A DNA stretch of 64,000 nt from Deinococcus radiophilus. GTDB lineage: Bacteria; Deinococcota; Deinococci; Deinococcales; Deinococcaceae. Positions 24,011 through 35,885 of this stretch are shown piece after piece; the first letter of the stretch is position 1, and every line of letters starts with the position of its first letter. The notes below the pieces were generated by a model that was given only the letters and a program-made list of their open reading frames with translations, was not told where the DNA came from and made no database searches. Location of the stretch: the NCBI RefSeq assembly GCF_020889625.1, contig NZ_CP086380.1:763001-827000 (forward strand), given 5' to 3'. The position numbers and the translations under genes are program-made.

Positions 24011-25927
24011 ATGGCAAGTCAAGCAACCTCTCCTGGCCCTGCTCCTGCGGCCTTTCCATTGCCCCTGGATCACACCCATCTTCAAAAACTGGCCACCGCC
24101 GATCTGGTGCGCCCCGACCATCTGTTAGGGGCGCATCCGGTGGTCGAAGGTGGCGTCAGTGGTGTGCGCTTTGCCGTCTGGGCACCGCAGGCCCAGGCCA
24201 TCCATGTGGTCGGTGATTTCAACGGCTGGCAGGAGGTCCATCTGCTGGAACGTCTGGACTTGGGCTATTGGGGCACCTTCGTGCCGGGCGCTCAGGCGGG
24301 ACAGCTGTATAAGTTCCGCATTCATGGCGCAGATGGCCGGACGGTGGACCGGATTGATCCCTACGCCCGTGCCTTTGAAGCGCCGCCTGCTACCGCCAGC
24401 GTAATTTGGACCGACGACTACGCCTGGGACGACGCTGAATGGATGGCGAATCGTTCAGCCAGGCAAAGTGAGCCGGTCAGTATCTACGAGGTGCATGTGG
24501 GGTCGTGGCGTTACGATGACCGCGGCCAACCACTGGCTTACCGCGAACTGGCGCACGCTCTGGCCGACCATGTGCAGGACCTGGGCTTTACCCATGTGGA
24601 GCTGATGGGAGTCATGGCGCACCCCTTTTATGGCTCGTGGGGCTATCAAGTCACGGGCTATTACGCCCCGGAAGGGCGTCAGGGCACGCCTGAGGATTTC
24701 AAGTATTTGGTGGACCACCTGCACGGACGCGGGATCGGGGTGATTCTGGACTGGGTGCCGGGACATTTCCCCACCGATGATCACGCGCTGGCCCATTACG
24801 ACGGCGCACCACTGTACGAGTACGCTGACCCGCGCAAGGGCTTCCATTACGACTGGAACACCCACATTTTCGACTATGGACGCAATGAAGTGGTGATGTT
24901 CCTGATCGGCTCGGCGCTGCGCTGGCTGCAGGATTTCCATGTGGACGGTCTACGGGTAGACGCGGTGGCGTCCATGCTGTATCTGGATTTCTCACGTGAG
25001 GAGTGGATGCCCAACATTCACGGTGGCCGGGAGAACCTGGAAGCCATCGCCTTCCTCAAGCGTCTGAACGAAGTGGTGCATCATATGGCCCCCGGCTGCA
25101 TGATGGTGGCTGAGGAAAGTACGGCCTTTCCGGGTGTCACTCACCCCACGCCAGATGGGCTGGGCTTCGACTACAAGTGGGCGATGGGCTGGATGAACGA
25201 TTCACTGGCTTACCTGGAGCGGGACCCGATCTACCGTCAATACGATCACCACAAGCTGACCTTTTTTAACGTTTACCGCAGCACTGAGCATTTCGTGTTG
25301 GCAATCAGCCACGACGAAGTGGTACACGGCAAAAAGCCGCTGGTGCTCAAGGCTCCCGGCGACTGGGAACAGCAGCGCGCCAACCTGCGGGCCTTTTATG
25401 CCTATATGTGGACCACGCCCGGCAAGAAGTTGCTGTTCATGGGTCAGGAGTTCGCTCATTCGCAGGAATGGAACCACGACGCGGCGCTGCCCTGGGAGCG
25501 GGCGGCCTGGGCAGATCATGCTGGGGTCAAGGAACTGGTGCGTGACCTCAACCGTCTCTATACCGAACGCCCCGACTGGTACGCGGGCGACACCCACCCC
25601 GAAGGCCTGCAGTGGTTGAACGCTGACGACGCTGAGAACAGCGTGTATATCTACCGCCGCGTTGCAGCTGAAGCTGGCCGTTCCAGTGTGATCGTGCTGA
25701 ACATGACCCCGATGTACCGCCGCGATTACCATATGCCAGTGCCTGAAGCCGGAGCTTACCGCCTGCTGCTCAATACCGATTCAGGCCGCTACGGTGGCTG
25801 GAGTCACGAAATAGGCGAATTGCAGGCCTGGCAAGAGGAGCTGAATGGCCAGCCTGCCCGCCTGAGCCTGCATCTGCCGCCGCTCAGCGCACTTGTGCTG
25901 GAACGGGTGGGGGAGACACAGGGCTAA
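24011..25927 (+). CDS. glgB: 1,4-alpha-glucan branching enzyme GlgB
   Basis: Makes alpha-1,6 branches in glycogen. It has 638 residues. The N-terminal CBM48 domain (VRFAVWAPQAQAIHVVGDFN near 55-75) is followed by a GH13 barrel. The nucleophile region is VDGLRVDAVASM near 318, the acid/base Glu in VAEESTAFPGV near 367, and the transition-state Asp in AISHDEVVHGKKPL near 435. A C-terminal beta domain follows. No other glycogen gene is adjacent. Its TAA stop overlaps the next start. Confidence 0.96.
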   Translation: MASQATSPGPAPAAFPLPLDHTHLQKLATADLVRPDHLLGAHPVVEGGVSGVRFAVWAPQAQAIHVVGDFNGWQEVHLLERLDLGYWGTFVPGAQAGQLYKFRIHGADGRTVDRIDPYARAFEAPPATASVIWTDDYAWDDAEWMANRSARQSEPVSIYEVHVGSWRYDDRGQPLAYRELAHALADHVQDLGFTHVELMGVMAHPFYGSWGYQVTGYYAPEGRQGTPEDFKYLVDHLHGRGIGVILDWVPGHFPTDDHALAHYDGAPLYEYADPRKGFHYDWNTHIFDYGRNEVVMFLIGSALRWLQDFHVDGLRVDAVASMLYLDFSREEWMPNIHGGRENLEAIAFLKRLNEVVHHMAPGCMMVAEESTAFPGVTHPTPDGLGFDYKWAMGWMNDSLAYLERDPIYRQYDHHKLTFFNVYRSTEHFVLAISHDEVVHGKKPLVLKAPGDWEQQRANLRAFYAYMWTTPGKKLLFMGQEFAHSQEWNHDAALPWERAAWADHAGVKELVRDLNRLYTERPDWYAGDTHPEGLQWLNADDAENSVYIYRRVAAEAGRSSVIVLNMTPMYRRDYHMPVPEAGAYRLLLNTDSGRYGGWSHEIGELQAWQEELNGQPARLSLHLPPLSALVLERVGETQG

Positions 25928-26211
25928 TGGAGTCAGATCAAGCGGTGCCGGAGCAGCCCTCACAACGTGGCCCGGACCTGCTGTGGCAACTGAGTGTGGT
26001 GTTGTTGCTGGCGGTGGCTCTCAGTCTACTCTCGCCTCTTGTGGGTGGGCCGACTCCGCCGCTGGTCGCTGTTGCAGTCCTACTCGGTTTGCGCCTGATC
26101 TTGCAGGTCTGGCGAGCGGCGCATCTGGGGGAGGGTTACAACTTGGCTTCACTGGCCCTGTCAGCGCTGCTCCTCACCTTGCTGCTGTTCGAGATGGGAC
26201 GCTCAACTTGA
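25927..26211 (+). CDS. Small hypothetical membrane protein
   Basis: It has 94 residues, overlapping the glgB stop by one base (TAATG) and so probably co-translated. Three hydrophobic stretches are seen: LLWQLSVVLLLAVALSLLSP, PLVAVAVLLGLRLILQVW and LASLALSALLLTLLLFEMG. I do not recognise a family. Its tie to glgB may be only transcriptional. Confidence 0.65.
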   Translation: MESDQAVPEQPSQRGPDLLWQLSVVLLLAVALSLLSPLVGGPTPPLVAVAVLLGLRLILQVWRAAHLGEGYNLASLALSALLLTLLLFEMGRST

Positions 26212-26260
26212 GCGCCTACTCACCCCATGCGTGGGGGATGAGCCGACGCTGAGAATCACT

Positions 26261-26266
26261 TAGACT
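26261..26266 (+). promoter_or_regulatory. -10 box (TAGACT) of the 126-residue protein gene, leaderless layout
   Basis: TAGACT ends seven bases before the ATG at 26274. Confidence 0.45.
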
Positions 26267-26273
26267 AGATGGT

Positions 26274-26654
26274 ATGCAGGTATTGCTCGCATTGTTCGCG
26301 CTGATTGTCGGTGGTCTCTATTTCACGGTAGGGCTACGCCTGGGTGCAGTGGCTATTACGCCAACCCCTATGTACGGTGCCAAGGGGACCAGTCAGTATG
26401 GTTTCCGTACCGCTGAACAGGGCAATAAGGTCGGGGTGAAGGGGTCATGCACCGCGGAAAAAGGCAGTGCCAACTTCTACATGGTCGACCCTAAGGGTCA
26501 GATTCAGTCCAGCGCCAGTTGTGTGCCGGGACAACCCTGGGCCATTAACCTTATGGCGGGGGGCGCACCGGGCATGTACGCGCTAAGGGTGGAATACAAG
26601 AACTTTACGGGCAAGATTGATATCACTGAGCAAAGGGCGGGCGGTAGTTACTGA
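26274..26654 (+). CDS. Hypothetical exported or membrane-anchored protein
   Basis: It has 126 residues: one N-terminal hydrophobic segment (VLLALFALIVGGLYFTVGL), then an exported domain with two Cys (GVKGSCTAEKG and SASCVPGQPW) that could form a disulfide. The beta-rich pattern (VGVKGSC..., ANFYMVDPKGQ, MYALRVEYKNFTGKI) suggests a small sandwich fold. No family recognised. Confidence 0.65.
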   Translation: MQVLLALFALIVGGLYFTVGLRLGAVAITPTPMYGAKGTSQYGFRTAEQGNKVGVKGSCTAEKGSANFYMVDPKGQIQSSASCVPGQPWAINLMAGGAPGMYALRVEYKNFTGKIDITEQRAGGSY

Positions 26655-26793
26655 GCCTTGGGTGGGGGCGCTGCGACGTACTTGATTGAGGGGCAGACTC
26701 CTCCACCGTCCTTGCTGGTAATGGACCCACGAACTTTGGTGGCCAAAGCTCCGCCAGAACCGCTCAGGCAAAGGCGCTATGGTGGGGGGCGAA

Positions 26794-27417
26794 ATGCTGA
26801 CTGTGGTAGAGCACCCCCTGATTCAACACAAACTCTCGCTGATGCGTGACGAGCGCACCGGGGTCAAGGAATTCCGTGAACTGGCCGGTGAATTGAGCCT
26901 GCTGCTCGCCTACGAGGCCATGCGTGATCTGGAACTGGTCCCAGTCCGTTTCGCCACGCCGGTGCAGGAGGGTGACTTCCCCATGCTCAGCGGCAAGAAG
27001 CTGGCCCTGGTCGCTATCCTGCGCGCTGGGTTGGTCATGACCGAGGCCATGACCGACCTGATTCCGGCAGCCAAGGTGGGTCATATCGGGATGTACCGCG
27101 ACCCGGAAACATTGCAGCCAGTGGCCTACTACTCCAAACTGCCCGAGGACATCGGCAGCCGCCGGGTGTTTCTGACCGACCCCATGCTGGCGACGGGTGG
27201 CAGCGCAGTAGCAGCCATTGACAAGCTGAAGGAAGTCGGAGCCGAGCGGATCACTTTGATGTGTATCCTGGCTGCACCTGAAGGAATCGAAGTGATTCGG
27301 CAGGCCCATCCGGATGTGGACATCGTGACGGCTGCAGTGGACGAACGCCTCAACGACCATGGCTATATCGTGCCGGGCCTGGGTGATGCCGGGGACCGGA
27401 TCTACGGAACCAAGTAA
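26794..27417 (+). CDS. upp: Uracil phosphoribosyltransferase
   Basis: Salvages uracil to UMP with PRPP. It has 207 residues from [19 protein letters not shown]. The PRPP loop is [14 protein letters not shown] near 130, and the C-terminal [17 protein letters not shown] is the uracil-binding segment. The ATG at 26794 follows a G-rich site (GGGGGGCGAA) and matches the usual N-terminus; an in-frame ATG at 26779 adds five residues. Confidence 0.95.
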   Translation: MLTVVEHPLIQHKLSLMRDERTGVKEFRELAGELSLLLAYEAMRDLELVPVRFATPVQEGDFPMLSGKKLALVAILRAGLVMTEAMTDLIPAAKVGHIGMYRDPETLQPVAYYSKLPEDIGSRRVFLTDPMLATGGSAVAAIDKLKEVGAERITLMCILAAPEGIEVIRQAHPDVDIVTAAVDERLNDHGYIVPGLGDAGDRIYGTK

Positions 27418-27424
27418 GGACGCT

Positions 27425-28567
27425 TTGATCTTGGACGTTTTGTATCAATGGCTGGACTCGCTGGGTGTGGCCGAACCGTTTGGACGAGGCTTTCTCAGCG
27501 TCTTGCTCACCTTTTTCACTGCCCTGGCCTTCACCTGGGCTTTTATTCCGCACCTGCTGCACTTTGCACTGGACAAGGGCTGGGCTGATCAGCCCAACGA
27601 ACGCCGCCTGAACGTCAAGCCCCTGCCCAATGCAGGGGGACTGGCCATCTTTGCGGGGTTCATTGTCAGTCTGGTGGTGGCGTGGCTGCTGCGGCCCATC
27701 ATCATTCAGGATGTGGTGATTCAGGTCCTGGCCATCTTGCTCGGCGGGTCCTGGCTGGTTCTGGTCGGATTCATTGACGATCAATTCGGGTTGTCCCCAG
27801 CGGTCCGCTTGGTGGTTCAGACCCTGGCCGCTGCGCTGCTGATGGTCAATGGATTAATGATCGACTTTGGCTCCATCCCGTATCTGGGAATCGTGCCGGA
27901 AGGGCTGAATACTCCACTGAGTGCCCTGGTGACCTGGCTGTGGATTGTGGGACTGACCAATGCCGTGAACCTGCTAGACGGCGTAGATGGCGTGGTGGGC
28001 GGCGTGGCCTTCGTGGCCAGTATGGTATTGCTGGTGACGGCGGCGCAGTTTCCCGACCGGGCCTCGGCCGTCATTCTGCTGGCCGGGCTGGCCGGGGCCA
28101 CACTGGGCTATTTGCGGCACAACTTCAACCCCAGTCACATCATCATGGGAGATGCAGGCAGCACATTGCTGGGCTTTACGCTGGCCGCAGTGAGCTTGCT
28201 GGGGACCGTCAAGGCCACGGCCTCGGCCAGTGTGCTGCTGCCACTGCTGGTGCTGGCCTTGCCGATCATGGATACCACTCAAGTGGTGGTGGGCCGTCTG
28301 GCACGTGGCATCCGCAATCCGCTGGCCCATCCCGACAAGACCCACATCCATCACCGCGTACTGCAGAAGACAGAAAGTCCCCGCAAGACTGCGCTGACAC
28401 TCTGGGCCGTGGCACTGGTGTTTGGGCTGGCAGGCATGGCCGCGCAGGGCGTCGAAATGGCGCCGCTGCTGGTCACGGGCGTGTTGATCGCCGTGTTGCT
28501 GGTGTGGGTGGCCTACACCCGCGTGCGGGCACACCGCCGCGAGCTGAGCACGGAGGAACGAGCATGA
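27425..28567 (+). CDS. Undecaprenyl-phosphate GlcNAc-1-phosphate transferase (WecA/TagO type)
   Basis: Starts lipid-linked glycan synthesis by moving GlcNAc-1-P from UDP-GlcNAc to undecaprenyl phosphate. About 380 residues and eleven membrane helices. Catalytic loops: [29 protein letters not shown], and [15 protein letters not shown] with the DDxxD-type acids, plus the His-rich [11 protein letters not shown]. No ATG fits. TTG at 27425 (or 27431), just after AAGGACG behind upp, is the likely start. Overlaps wecB by ATGA. Together they suggest surface-polysaccharide synthesis. Confidence 0.9.
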   Translation: MILDVLYQWLDSLGVAEPFGRGFLSVLLTFFTALAFTWAFIPHLLHFALDKGWADQPNERRLNVKPLPNAGGLAIFAGFIVSLVVAWLLRPIIIQDVVIQVLAILLGGSWLVLVGFIDDQFGLSPAVRLVVQTLAAALLMVNGLMIDFGSIPYLGIVPEGLNTPLSALVTWLWIVGLTNAVNLLDGVDGVVGGVAFVASMVLLVTAAQFPDRASAVILLAGLAGATLGYLRHNFNPSHIIMGDAGSTLLGFTLAAVSLLGTVKATASASVLLPLLVLALPIMDTTQVVVGRLARGIRNPLAHPDKTHIHHRVLQKTESPRKTALTLWAVALVFGLAGMAAQGVEMAPLLVTGVLIAVLLVWVAYTRVRAHRRELSTEERA

Positions 28568-29730
28568 CCCCTACCGTCAAGAGTCCAAGAATCGTCCTGG
28601 CGTTTGGCACCCGCCCCGAAGCGACCAAGATGGCTCCGGTGTACCGCGCCTTGCAGCGGCGCGATGACCTTACCCCGCTGATCCTCTCCACAGGGCAGCA
28701 GCGCGAGATGCTGGACAGCGCGATGGACGTGTTCGGCCTGCAGGCTGATCTGGACCTGGGAGTCATGACCGAGCGCCAGACCCTGGCTGGGCTGACCGGG
28801 CGCATCGTGCCGCAGGCTGGTGAGCGGTTGCGTGAGCTAGGCGCCGACATGGTCCTGGTCCACGGCGATACGACCACCAGTTTCTGCGTGGCCCTCAGCG
28901 CTTTTTACGAGGGCATTCCGGTAGGGCATGTAGAAGCCGGACTGCGTTCCTTCGACCTGTCAGCTCCCTTTCCAGAGGAGGCCAACCGCCGCCTGACCGG
29001 GGTGCTGTCCCGGCTGGACTTTGCGCCGACGGCCGCCAGTCGGGCCAACTTGCTGCGTGAGGGCAAAGACCCCGCCAGCATTTTCGTGACTGGGCAAACC
29101 GCGGTGGATGCCGTGCGTGAAGTGGCTGGACGCTTGCCACTACGCCCCGAGTGGCAGGCGCTCCGCGACGCTGGCCGCCAGCTGGTGACCGTGACCATGC
29201 ACCGCCGCGAGAACTTGCCACATATGCGCGAGATAGCGGACGCACTGGCGACCCTGGCTGCCGAGCACTCAAATCACACTTTCATCTACCCGGTTCACTT
29301 GAATCCGGCGGTGCAGGAAGCGGTGCGGCCCGCGCTGCAAGGTGTTTCCAACTTCATCCTGACCGAACCGCTGGACTACGCCGAAATGGCCCCACTGATG
29401 GCGGCCAGTAGCTTGCTGCTGACCGATTCGGGGGGGTTGCAAGAGGAAGGTGCGGCATTGGGTGTGCCAGTCGCAGTCCTGCGTGACGTCACCGAGCGCC
29501 CTGAGGGGTTGGACGCGGGTGTCTTACGGTTGGCTGGAACCGACCCACAGCACATTCTGAAGCTGGGCCGCGAACTCTTGGCTGGCGGTGAGGCGCTGGA
29601 AGCCATGCGCCGCGCTCCTAATCCCTATGGCGATGGTCAGGCCGCTGGGCGGATTGCGCAGGCCGTGGCCTGGCACTTCGGCCTGGACGAGCGTCCCGCC
29701 GACTGGCTGGCTGCAGCCGCTACGCCATGA
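28564..29730 (+). CDS. wecB: UDP-N-acetylglucosamine 2-epimerase (non-hydrolysing)
   Basis: Interconverts UDP-GlcNAc and UDP-ManNAc for surface glycans. It has 388 residues starting [20 protein letters not shown]. Conserved points: VHGDTTTSF near 98, [12 protein letters not shown] near 118, HRRENLPHM near 213, and the nucleotide site [15 protein letters not shown] near 285. Translationally coupled to the upstream transferase and the downstream lipid kinase (ATGA at both ends). The frame stays open far upstream inside the transferase gene, but that part is not coding. Confidence 0.95.
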   Translation: MTPTVKSPRIVLAFGTRPEATKMAPVYRALQRRDDLTPLILSTGQQREMLDSAMDVFGLQADLDLGVMTERQTLAGLTGRIVPQAGERLRELGADMVLVHGDTTTSFCVALSAFYEGIPVGHVEAGLRSFDLSAPFPEEANRRLTGVLSRLDFAPTAASRANLLREGKDPASIFVTGQTAVDAVREVAGRLPLRPEWQALRDAGRQLVTVTMHRRENLPHMREIADALATLAAEHSNHTFIYPVHLNPAVQEAVRPALQGVSNFILTEPLDYAEMAPLMAASSLLLTDSGGLQEEGAALGVPVAVLRDVTERPEGLDAGVLRLAGTDPQHILKLGRELLAGGEALEAMRRAPNPYGDGQAAGRIAQAVAWHFGLDERPADWLAAAATP

Positions 29731-30638
29731 CCTCCCCGCCGCTGGCGGTGGTCCTCAACCGCCGGGCGGGAGTGGGTCGCGCTGGCCATGAGTGGCCCCG
29801 GCTGCGTGGTGAGCTGGAAGCCTTGGGGGTGGAATACTGCCTGATTGACTGTGATACTCCCGCAGAGGCGTTGACTCAGGCGCGGGCGCTTCCCGCCAGT
29901 TGGGCGCTGGCGACAGTGGGCGGGGACGGCACGGCGGCGTCTGTCCTTCCTGAAGCGATAGAGGGCGGACGGCCGCTGCTGGTGCTCCCCTACGGAACGG
30001 GCAATGACTTTGCCGGTACCTTGGGCCTACGCCCCGGCGATTTCCGATCCGCCCTGCGGTGCCTGTCTCGTCCACCGGAACGGGTCGATGCCCTGCGTGT
30101 GACCTATGAGCTGGACGGTACCGAGCAGAGCGCCTACGTCCTCAATGGCCTCGGTATGGGGTTTGACGCCCAGTTGACAGCAATGCTCCCACTCGCTCCG
30201 GCCTGGACACGGGGAGCAGTGCGCTATGTCTGGGCTGCACTTGGTAGTCTCCGCGCCATGCAGACCAACCACTGCGCGGTAACGCTAGACGGTGAACCAT
30301 GGGCAAGTGGCCCGACCATGCTCTGCTCGGTCATGAATGCCCGTACCCTAGGCGGCGGCTTTCAGTTCAATCCGGATGCCGATCTCTCGGATGGCCAACT
30401 GAATGTCGTGCTGGCTGCAGCAGTGCATCGCCGTGAGGTGCCAGGGCTGATTGCCCGGGTGCGCGGCGGCCACCATCTGACGCATCCGGCAGTCAAGTAT
30501 CACCCTGCCCAAGTGGCCGAGCTGCGCTGGGACCAGCCGACCTATCTGCACATAGACGGCGAAGTGCGGGGCCAGTCGCGCTGGCTGCGGGCAGAAGTGT
30601 TGTCGGGTGCAGTGACGCTGCTGAATCAGGTGGGCTGA
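29727..30638 (+). CDS. Diacylglycerol/lipid kinase family protein (YegS/BmrU type)
   Basis: Likely phosphorylates diacylglycerol or a related lipid. It has 303 residues. The N-terminal [12 protein letters not shown] is followed by the family ATP-site motif [13 protein letters not shown] near 64 and [15 protein letters not shown] near 89. The C-terminal beta domain contains [20 protein letters not shown] near 210. Last gene of a coupled three-gene unit; recycling of undecaprenol or DAG is a plausible but unproven link to the glycan genes. Confidence 0.88.
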   Translation: MTSPPLAVVLNRRAGVGRAGHEWPRLRGELEALGVEYCLIDCDTPAEALTQARALPASWALATVGGDGTAASVLPEAIEGGRPLLVLPYGTGNDFAGTLGLRPGDFRSALRCLSRPPERVDALRVTYELDGTEQSAYVLNGLGMGFDAQLTAMLPLAPAWTRGAVRYVWAALGSLRAMQTNHCAVTLDGEPWASGPTMLCSVMNARTLGGGFQFNPDADLSDGQLNVVLAAAVHRREVPGLIARVRGGHHLTHPAVKYHPAQVAELRWDQPTYLHIDGEVRGQSRWLRAEVLSGAVTLLNQVG

Positions 30639-30805
30639 CCTGATAAACGCGTTGGAAGCGTTGGCCCGGCCCGGTCCAGCGGCACCCTAATGGACCGCCC
30701 CAAGCCGATTCGGAAACGGGGTTGGACCTTTAGCGGTCCGCCGTTCTGGAAGACGTGGTAAGGCTGAGTTCTCTGCTCTGGCCAACGCTGTTCTGCCAGA
30801 GTGGC

Positions 30806-31066
30806 TGGAGTTAAGCAGCTGACAGGTGCTGGCCTCATCTTCAACCGACTTGCAAAGCTCTGCAGGCGAGCGGCAGCGAGGATGAGCGGGCCGGCCAGCG
30901 CCATTTCCGGGGCCTGCTGACGGAGGATGAATATGCCCAGCGGGCTGAAGTGGGCACCCTGCTGGGTGAAACCTTGCGCTGGCCCAATCCATTGCTGCCG
31001 CCTGGTCACACAAGCAACCGAAAGTTGGCGTTCCAACAAACTGGCCTCTCTATTCTATGCCGCTAG
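30806..31066 (+). pseudogene. Decayed coding segment, family unknown
   Basis: In the 615-base gap before leuS, one frame from about 30806 to the TAG at 31064 has clear coding-type codon use (G/C at third positions). It reads RHFRGLLTEDEYAQRAEV, then GTLLGETLRWPNPLLPPG. It has no start codon and no intact upstream domain. A neighbouring frame just upstream (about 30720-30817) reads GKAEFSALANAVLPEWLEL and ends in a stop. I take this as remnants of one inactivated gene; I do not recognise the family. Confidence 0.4.
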
Positions 31067-31073
31067 AATAAAT

Positions 31074-31190
31074 ATGCCTTGGGCCAGGCAACTGCGCGAG
31101 GCCCTGGGCGCGCAACCTGGCCGGATCACCGAGAAAGGAATCAGGAAGGTGATGACCGCAGAGTGTGGGCAAGAGACTGGGAAGCAATGA
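31074..31190 (+). CDS. Possible small protein gene, 38 codons
   Basis: The open frame begins MPWARQLREALGAQPGRITE and ends in GKQ. TAGAAT ends four bases before the ATG, and a terminator hairpin follows within ten bases of the stop, so it has the outline of a compact leaderless gene. It could equally be the tail of the decayed segment next to it. No family recognised. Confidence 0.3.
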   Translation: MPWARQLREALGAQPGRITEKGIRKVMTAECGQETGKQ

Positions 31191-31192
31191 AC

Positions 31193-31226
31193 TACCCCCG
31201 ACACCTCATGGTGTGCCGGGGTTTCA
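31193..31226. terminator. Terminator-like hairpin after leuS
   Basis: Stem CCCCGACACC/GGTGTGCCGGGG with a TCAT loop and a small bulge, 28 bases past the leuS stop. U-tracts are weak on both sides (TAGTT on the minus strand, TTTC on the plus strand). Confidence 0.55.
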
Positions 31227-31253
31227 AGGTCGGGAATCTATGACCGCGTGCGC

Positions 31254-33713
<2,460 letters not shown>

Positions 33714-33755
33714 GGCGTATCTCCTTGTGGTCTGAACTGGTGCTGGTCATGGACC

Positions 33756-33829
33756 AAAAAAAATGGCCCCGCCCTATCAACGGAGCGGGACCCGGCGGCT
33801 GAGCTGTTCGGCTAGTCGCAGGGTCCCGC
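33756..33829 (-). promoter_or_regulatory. Terminator with competing stem upstream of leuS (candidate attenuator)
   Basis: On the minus strand, CCCGCTC pairs with GGGCGGG (33783-33789 with 33768-33774) and is followed by eight U (33756-33763): a good Rho-independent terminator. A perfect 9-bp inverted repeat, GCGGGACCC/GGGTCCCGC (33821-33829 with 33785-33793), uses the same bases as the terminator's 5' arm, so the two stems exclude each other. It may simply end the ftsI transcript, or it may control leuS. A canonical T-box (GGGTGGNACCGCG) is not seen. Confidence 0.55.
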
Positions 33830-33886
33830 AGTGGGTAGGGCAGAGCGAATCACACGCCTAGTGTAAGGCATGGCGGCGCGGTGCGG

Positions 33887-35407
33887 CTACTCTTGGGTTT
33901 CGGCGCCCTCCTCGGTGGGAGCGTCAGTGGTTGGTGCAGGACTGGCTTCCTCGGACGTTTCAGTTTCTTCAGCGGCCTCGCCCTCTGCGGCAACGTCAGC
34001 CACGTTCGCCTCAGCGTTATTTTCCTCGGTTTCCCAGACCGTGCTGGGCACGCCCACCGAGTAGCCTTCGGGAATGTTCTCGGGCGGCAGCCCCCACATG
34101 GAGATGATGCTGGCAGACAACTCCTGGAAGATCGGTGCGGCCAGCTGTGAACCCTGAAACATCCCACTTTCCACTTTGGCGCCGTGGACCATCACGGCAA
34201 TGGTGATGCGGGGGTCATGCGTCTGGCAAAAGCCCGCGTAGGTGGAATTGTACTGGCCTTTGACATATTTGCCGTCCTCAACCAGCTGGGCTGTGCCGGT
34301 CTTGCCCGCGCAGCTATAACCGTTGATCCCCGCCGCGTGCCGGATACCTTCCAGTGCGGTCTGAAGCATCGGTTTGATCTGCCGAGCCTCGGTATTTTTC
34401 AGCACCTCACGGCGCTCGCCAAAAGTACTGCCCTCAACCAGTTTGGGCGGAATGTACAGGCCGTCGTTGGCTAGCACATTAAAGGCAGCCGCCAAGTCCA
34501 GGGTGGTTCCGCTGACACCCTGCCCAAAGCCGCTGTTGGTTTCGACTAGGGGTCCCCAGCGGTCTTCAGACTGCACGATGCCACGCTCGGTCCGCACTGG
34601 CCCCAGGTCCACCCGGCGGCCAAAGCCGTAAGACATCAGATAATCGCGTAGGGTGGTGCCTGGCAGCTCTTCCACGATGTGCGAGATGCCGACGTTGCTG
34701 GAGTAGCGCAGCACTTCGGTGGTGGTCAGCTGCGCCGGATGCTGCACCGAGTCACCGATGGTGCTGCCGGACTCCTGATCGCCCACATAACGCCGCATCG
34801 GGGTATCGAATACGGTGTTGGGAGTAATGACCCCCTCGTTCAGCGCCGCCGCCACCGTCAGGCCCTTGACCGGAGAGCCTGGCTCGTACACATCCAGCAG
34901 GGGACGGTTGCGCCAGTCGCTGGGTTCATGCTCACGCCAGTGGTTGGGGTCAAAGGGCGGGTAGCTGGCGGCGGCCAGGATACGCCCGGTGCGGGTTTCC
35001 AGCACGATGGCCGAGCCTGAATCGCCACCGGACTCAGGAATGCGCCGCGCCAGCGCTGCTTCCGCCTGTGCCTGAATACGCGGATTGATGGTCAAAGTCA
35101 CGTCCTGCCCGCTTTCCAGTTGCGGATTATAGGCGTGCTCAATGCCTTCCAGGCCCTCCTGGGTGCCCATCATGCCCACCACCTGGCCGCCCAGTGCGCC
35201 CTGGGGATACTGGCGTTCACCATCCACCGAGCGGGCCATCACGGTGCCGTCCGCGGCCAAGATGTCACCCCGGCCCTGCACCACTTGCCGCGAGAGGCTT
35301 TTTGGCATGGACCATTCCAGTTGGGCGTAGCCCCAGGTCAGGCTCAGGAAGATAAAGGCCGCCAGCAGATACATCAGCCGGGCACGGTTACGCATTTTAA
35401 TTTCCAC
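33887..35407 (-). CDS. ftsI: Penicillin-binding protein, FtsI/PBP2-type transpeptidase
   Basis: Septal peptidoglycan cross-linking enzyme. One N-terminal membrane helix (LMYLLAAFIFLSLTWGYA), a pedestal domain, then the transpeptidase with SPVK (catalytic Ser) near 200, SSN near 258 and KTGTAQ near 400. An acidic Glu/Ala tail of about 45 residues follows, unusual for the family. The GTG at 35407, nine bases after GGAG, is preferred (506 residues) over ATG at 35395. It overlaps the end of the ftsL-like gene. Confidence 0.92.
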   Translation of the reverse strand: MEIKMRNRARLMYLLAAFIFLSLTWGYAQLEWSMPKSLSRQVVQGRGDILAADGTVMARSVDGERQYPQGALGGQVVGMMGTQEGLEGIEHAYNPQLESGQDVTLTINPRIQAQAEAALARRIPESGGDSGSAIVLETRTGRILAAASYPPFDPNHWREHEPSDWRNRPLLDVYEPGSPVKGLTVAAALNEGVITPNTVFDTPMRRYVGDQESGSTIGDSVQHPAQLTTTEVLRYSSNVGISHIVEELPGTTLRDYLMSYGFGRRVDLGPVRTERGIVQSEDRWGPLVETNSGFGQGVSGTTLDLAAAFNVLANDGLYIPPKLVEGSTFGERREVLKNTEARQIKPMLQTALEGIRHAAGINGYSCAGKTGTAQLVEDGKYVKGQYNSTYAGFCQTHDPRITIAVMVHGAKVESGMFQGSQLAAPIFQELSASIISMWGLPPENIPEGYSVGVPSTVWETEENNAEANVADVAAEGEAAEETETSEEASPAPTTDAPTEEGAETQE

Positions 35408-35885
35408 GGGGTTCTTCTCCTGTGGTGGGGGATGAAGGGGAACGCCATTCGGTGCGCACCTCCAGCTGCGCCGGAGGGGTCTGCGCAGGCTGGGGGAGAC
35501 TGACGCCACTGATCTCGGCACTTCGCTTCAGAGAATCGGCAAAGCGCAGCATGTCCTGCTCCTCGGCCCAGGCGGTGATGCGACTGGCACTTTGCAGGGT
35601 CTGCACTTCCATGGAAAGGCCGTCACGCTCCACGACCAACAGCTGGCTGGCCTCCTGGGTGTCCAGCAGCGTGCTGCGAATGTCCGAGGTTTGGACGCGC
35701 AGGCCTACCAACAGCAGGCTGAGCAGCACCCACAGGCTGAGGAGCCGAATGGCCCAGCCGCGCCAGTAAGCCTCGGAGTGGCGCTCCTGCGCCTTTTGGC
35801 GGGCTGAGCTCATAACCACTGCTTCGGAACGTGTAGGCACCCCTTCGGCTGGCTGTATGGCGGGTTTACCTGGTAGAGCGGTCAC
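35397..35885 (-). CDS. ftsL: FtsL-like division protein
   Basis: It has 162 residues: a cytoplasmic N-terminus of about 45, one membrane helix (LLSLWVLLSLLLVGLRV), then a periplasmic coiled coil (TSDIRSTLLDTQEASQLL...) and a Pro-rich tail. Sequence is not conserved enough for a direct call. Position between rsmH and ftsI, size and topology make FtsL the best name. The GTG start overlaps the rsmH stop (GTGA). Confidence 0.75.
   Translation of the reverse strand: MTALPGKPAIQPAEGVPTRSEAVVMSSARQKAQERHSEAYWRGWAIRLLSLWVLLSLLLVGLRVQTSDIRSTLLDTQEASQLLVVERDGLSMEVQTLQSASRITAWAEEQDMLRFADSLKRSAEISGVSLPQPAQTPPAQLEVRTEWRSPSSPTTGEEPRGN

Noticed and set aside
27940..28563. N-terminal extension of wecB by 208 codons
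   Set aside because: It is the +1 frame of the WecA/TagO gene. The epimerase family starts at [18 protein letters not shown], with an ATGA overlap.
33714..33829. T-box riboswitch before leuS
   Set aside because: The conserved AGGGTGGNACCGCG sequence is missing; only a terminator with a competing stem remains.
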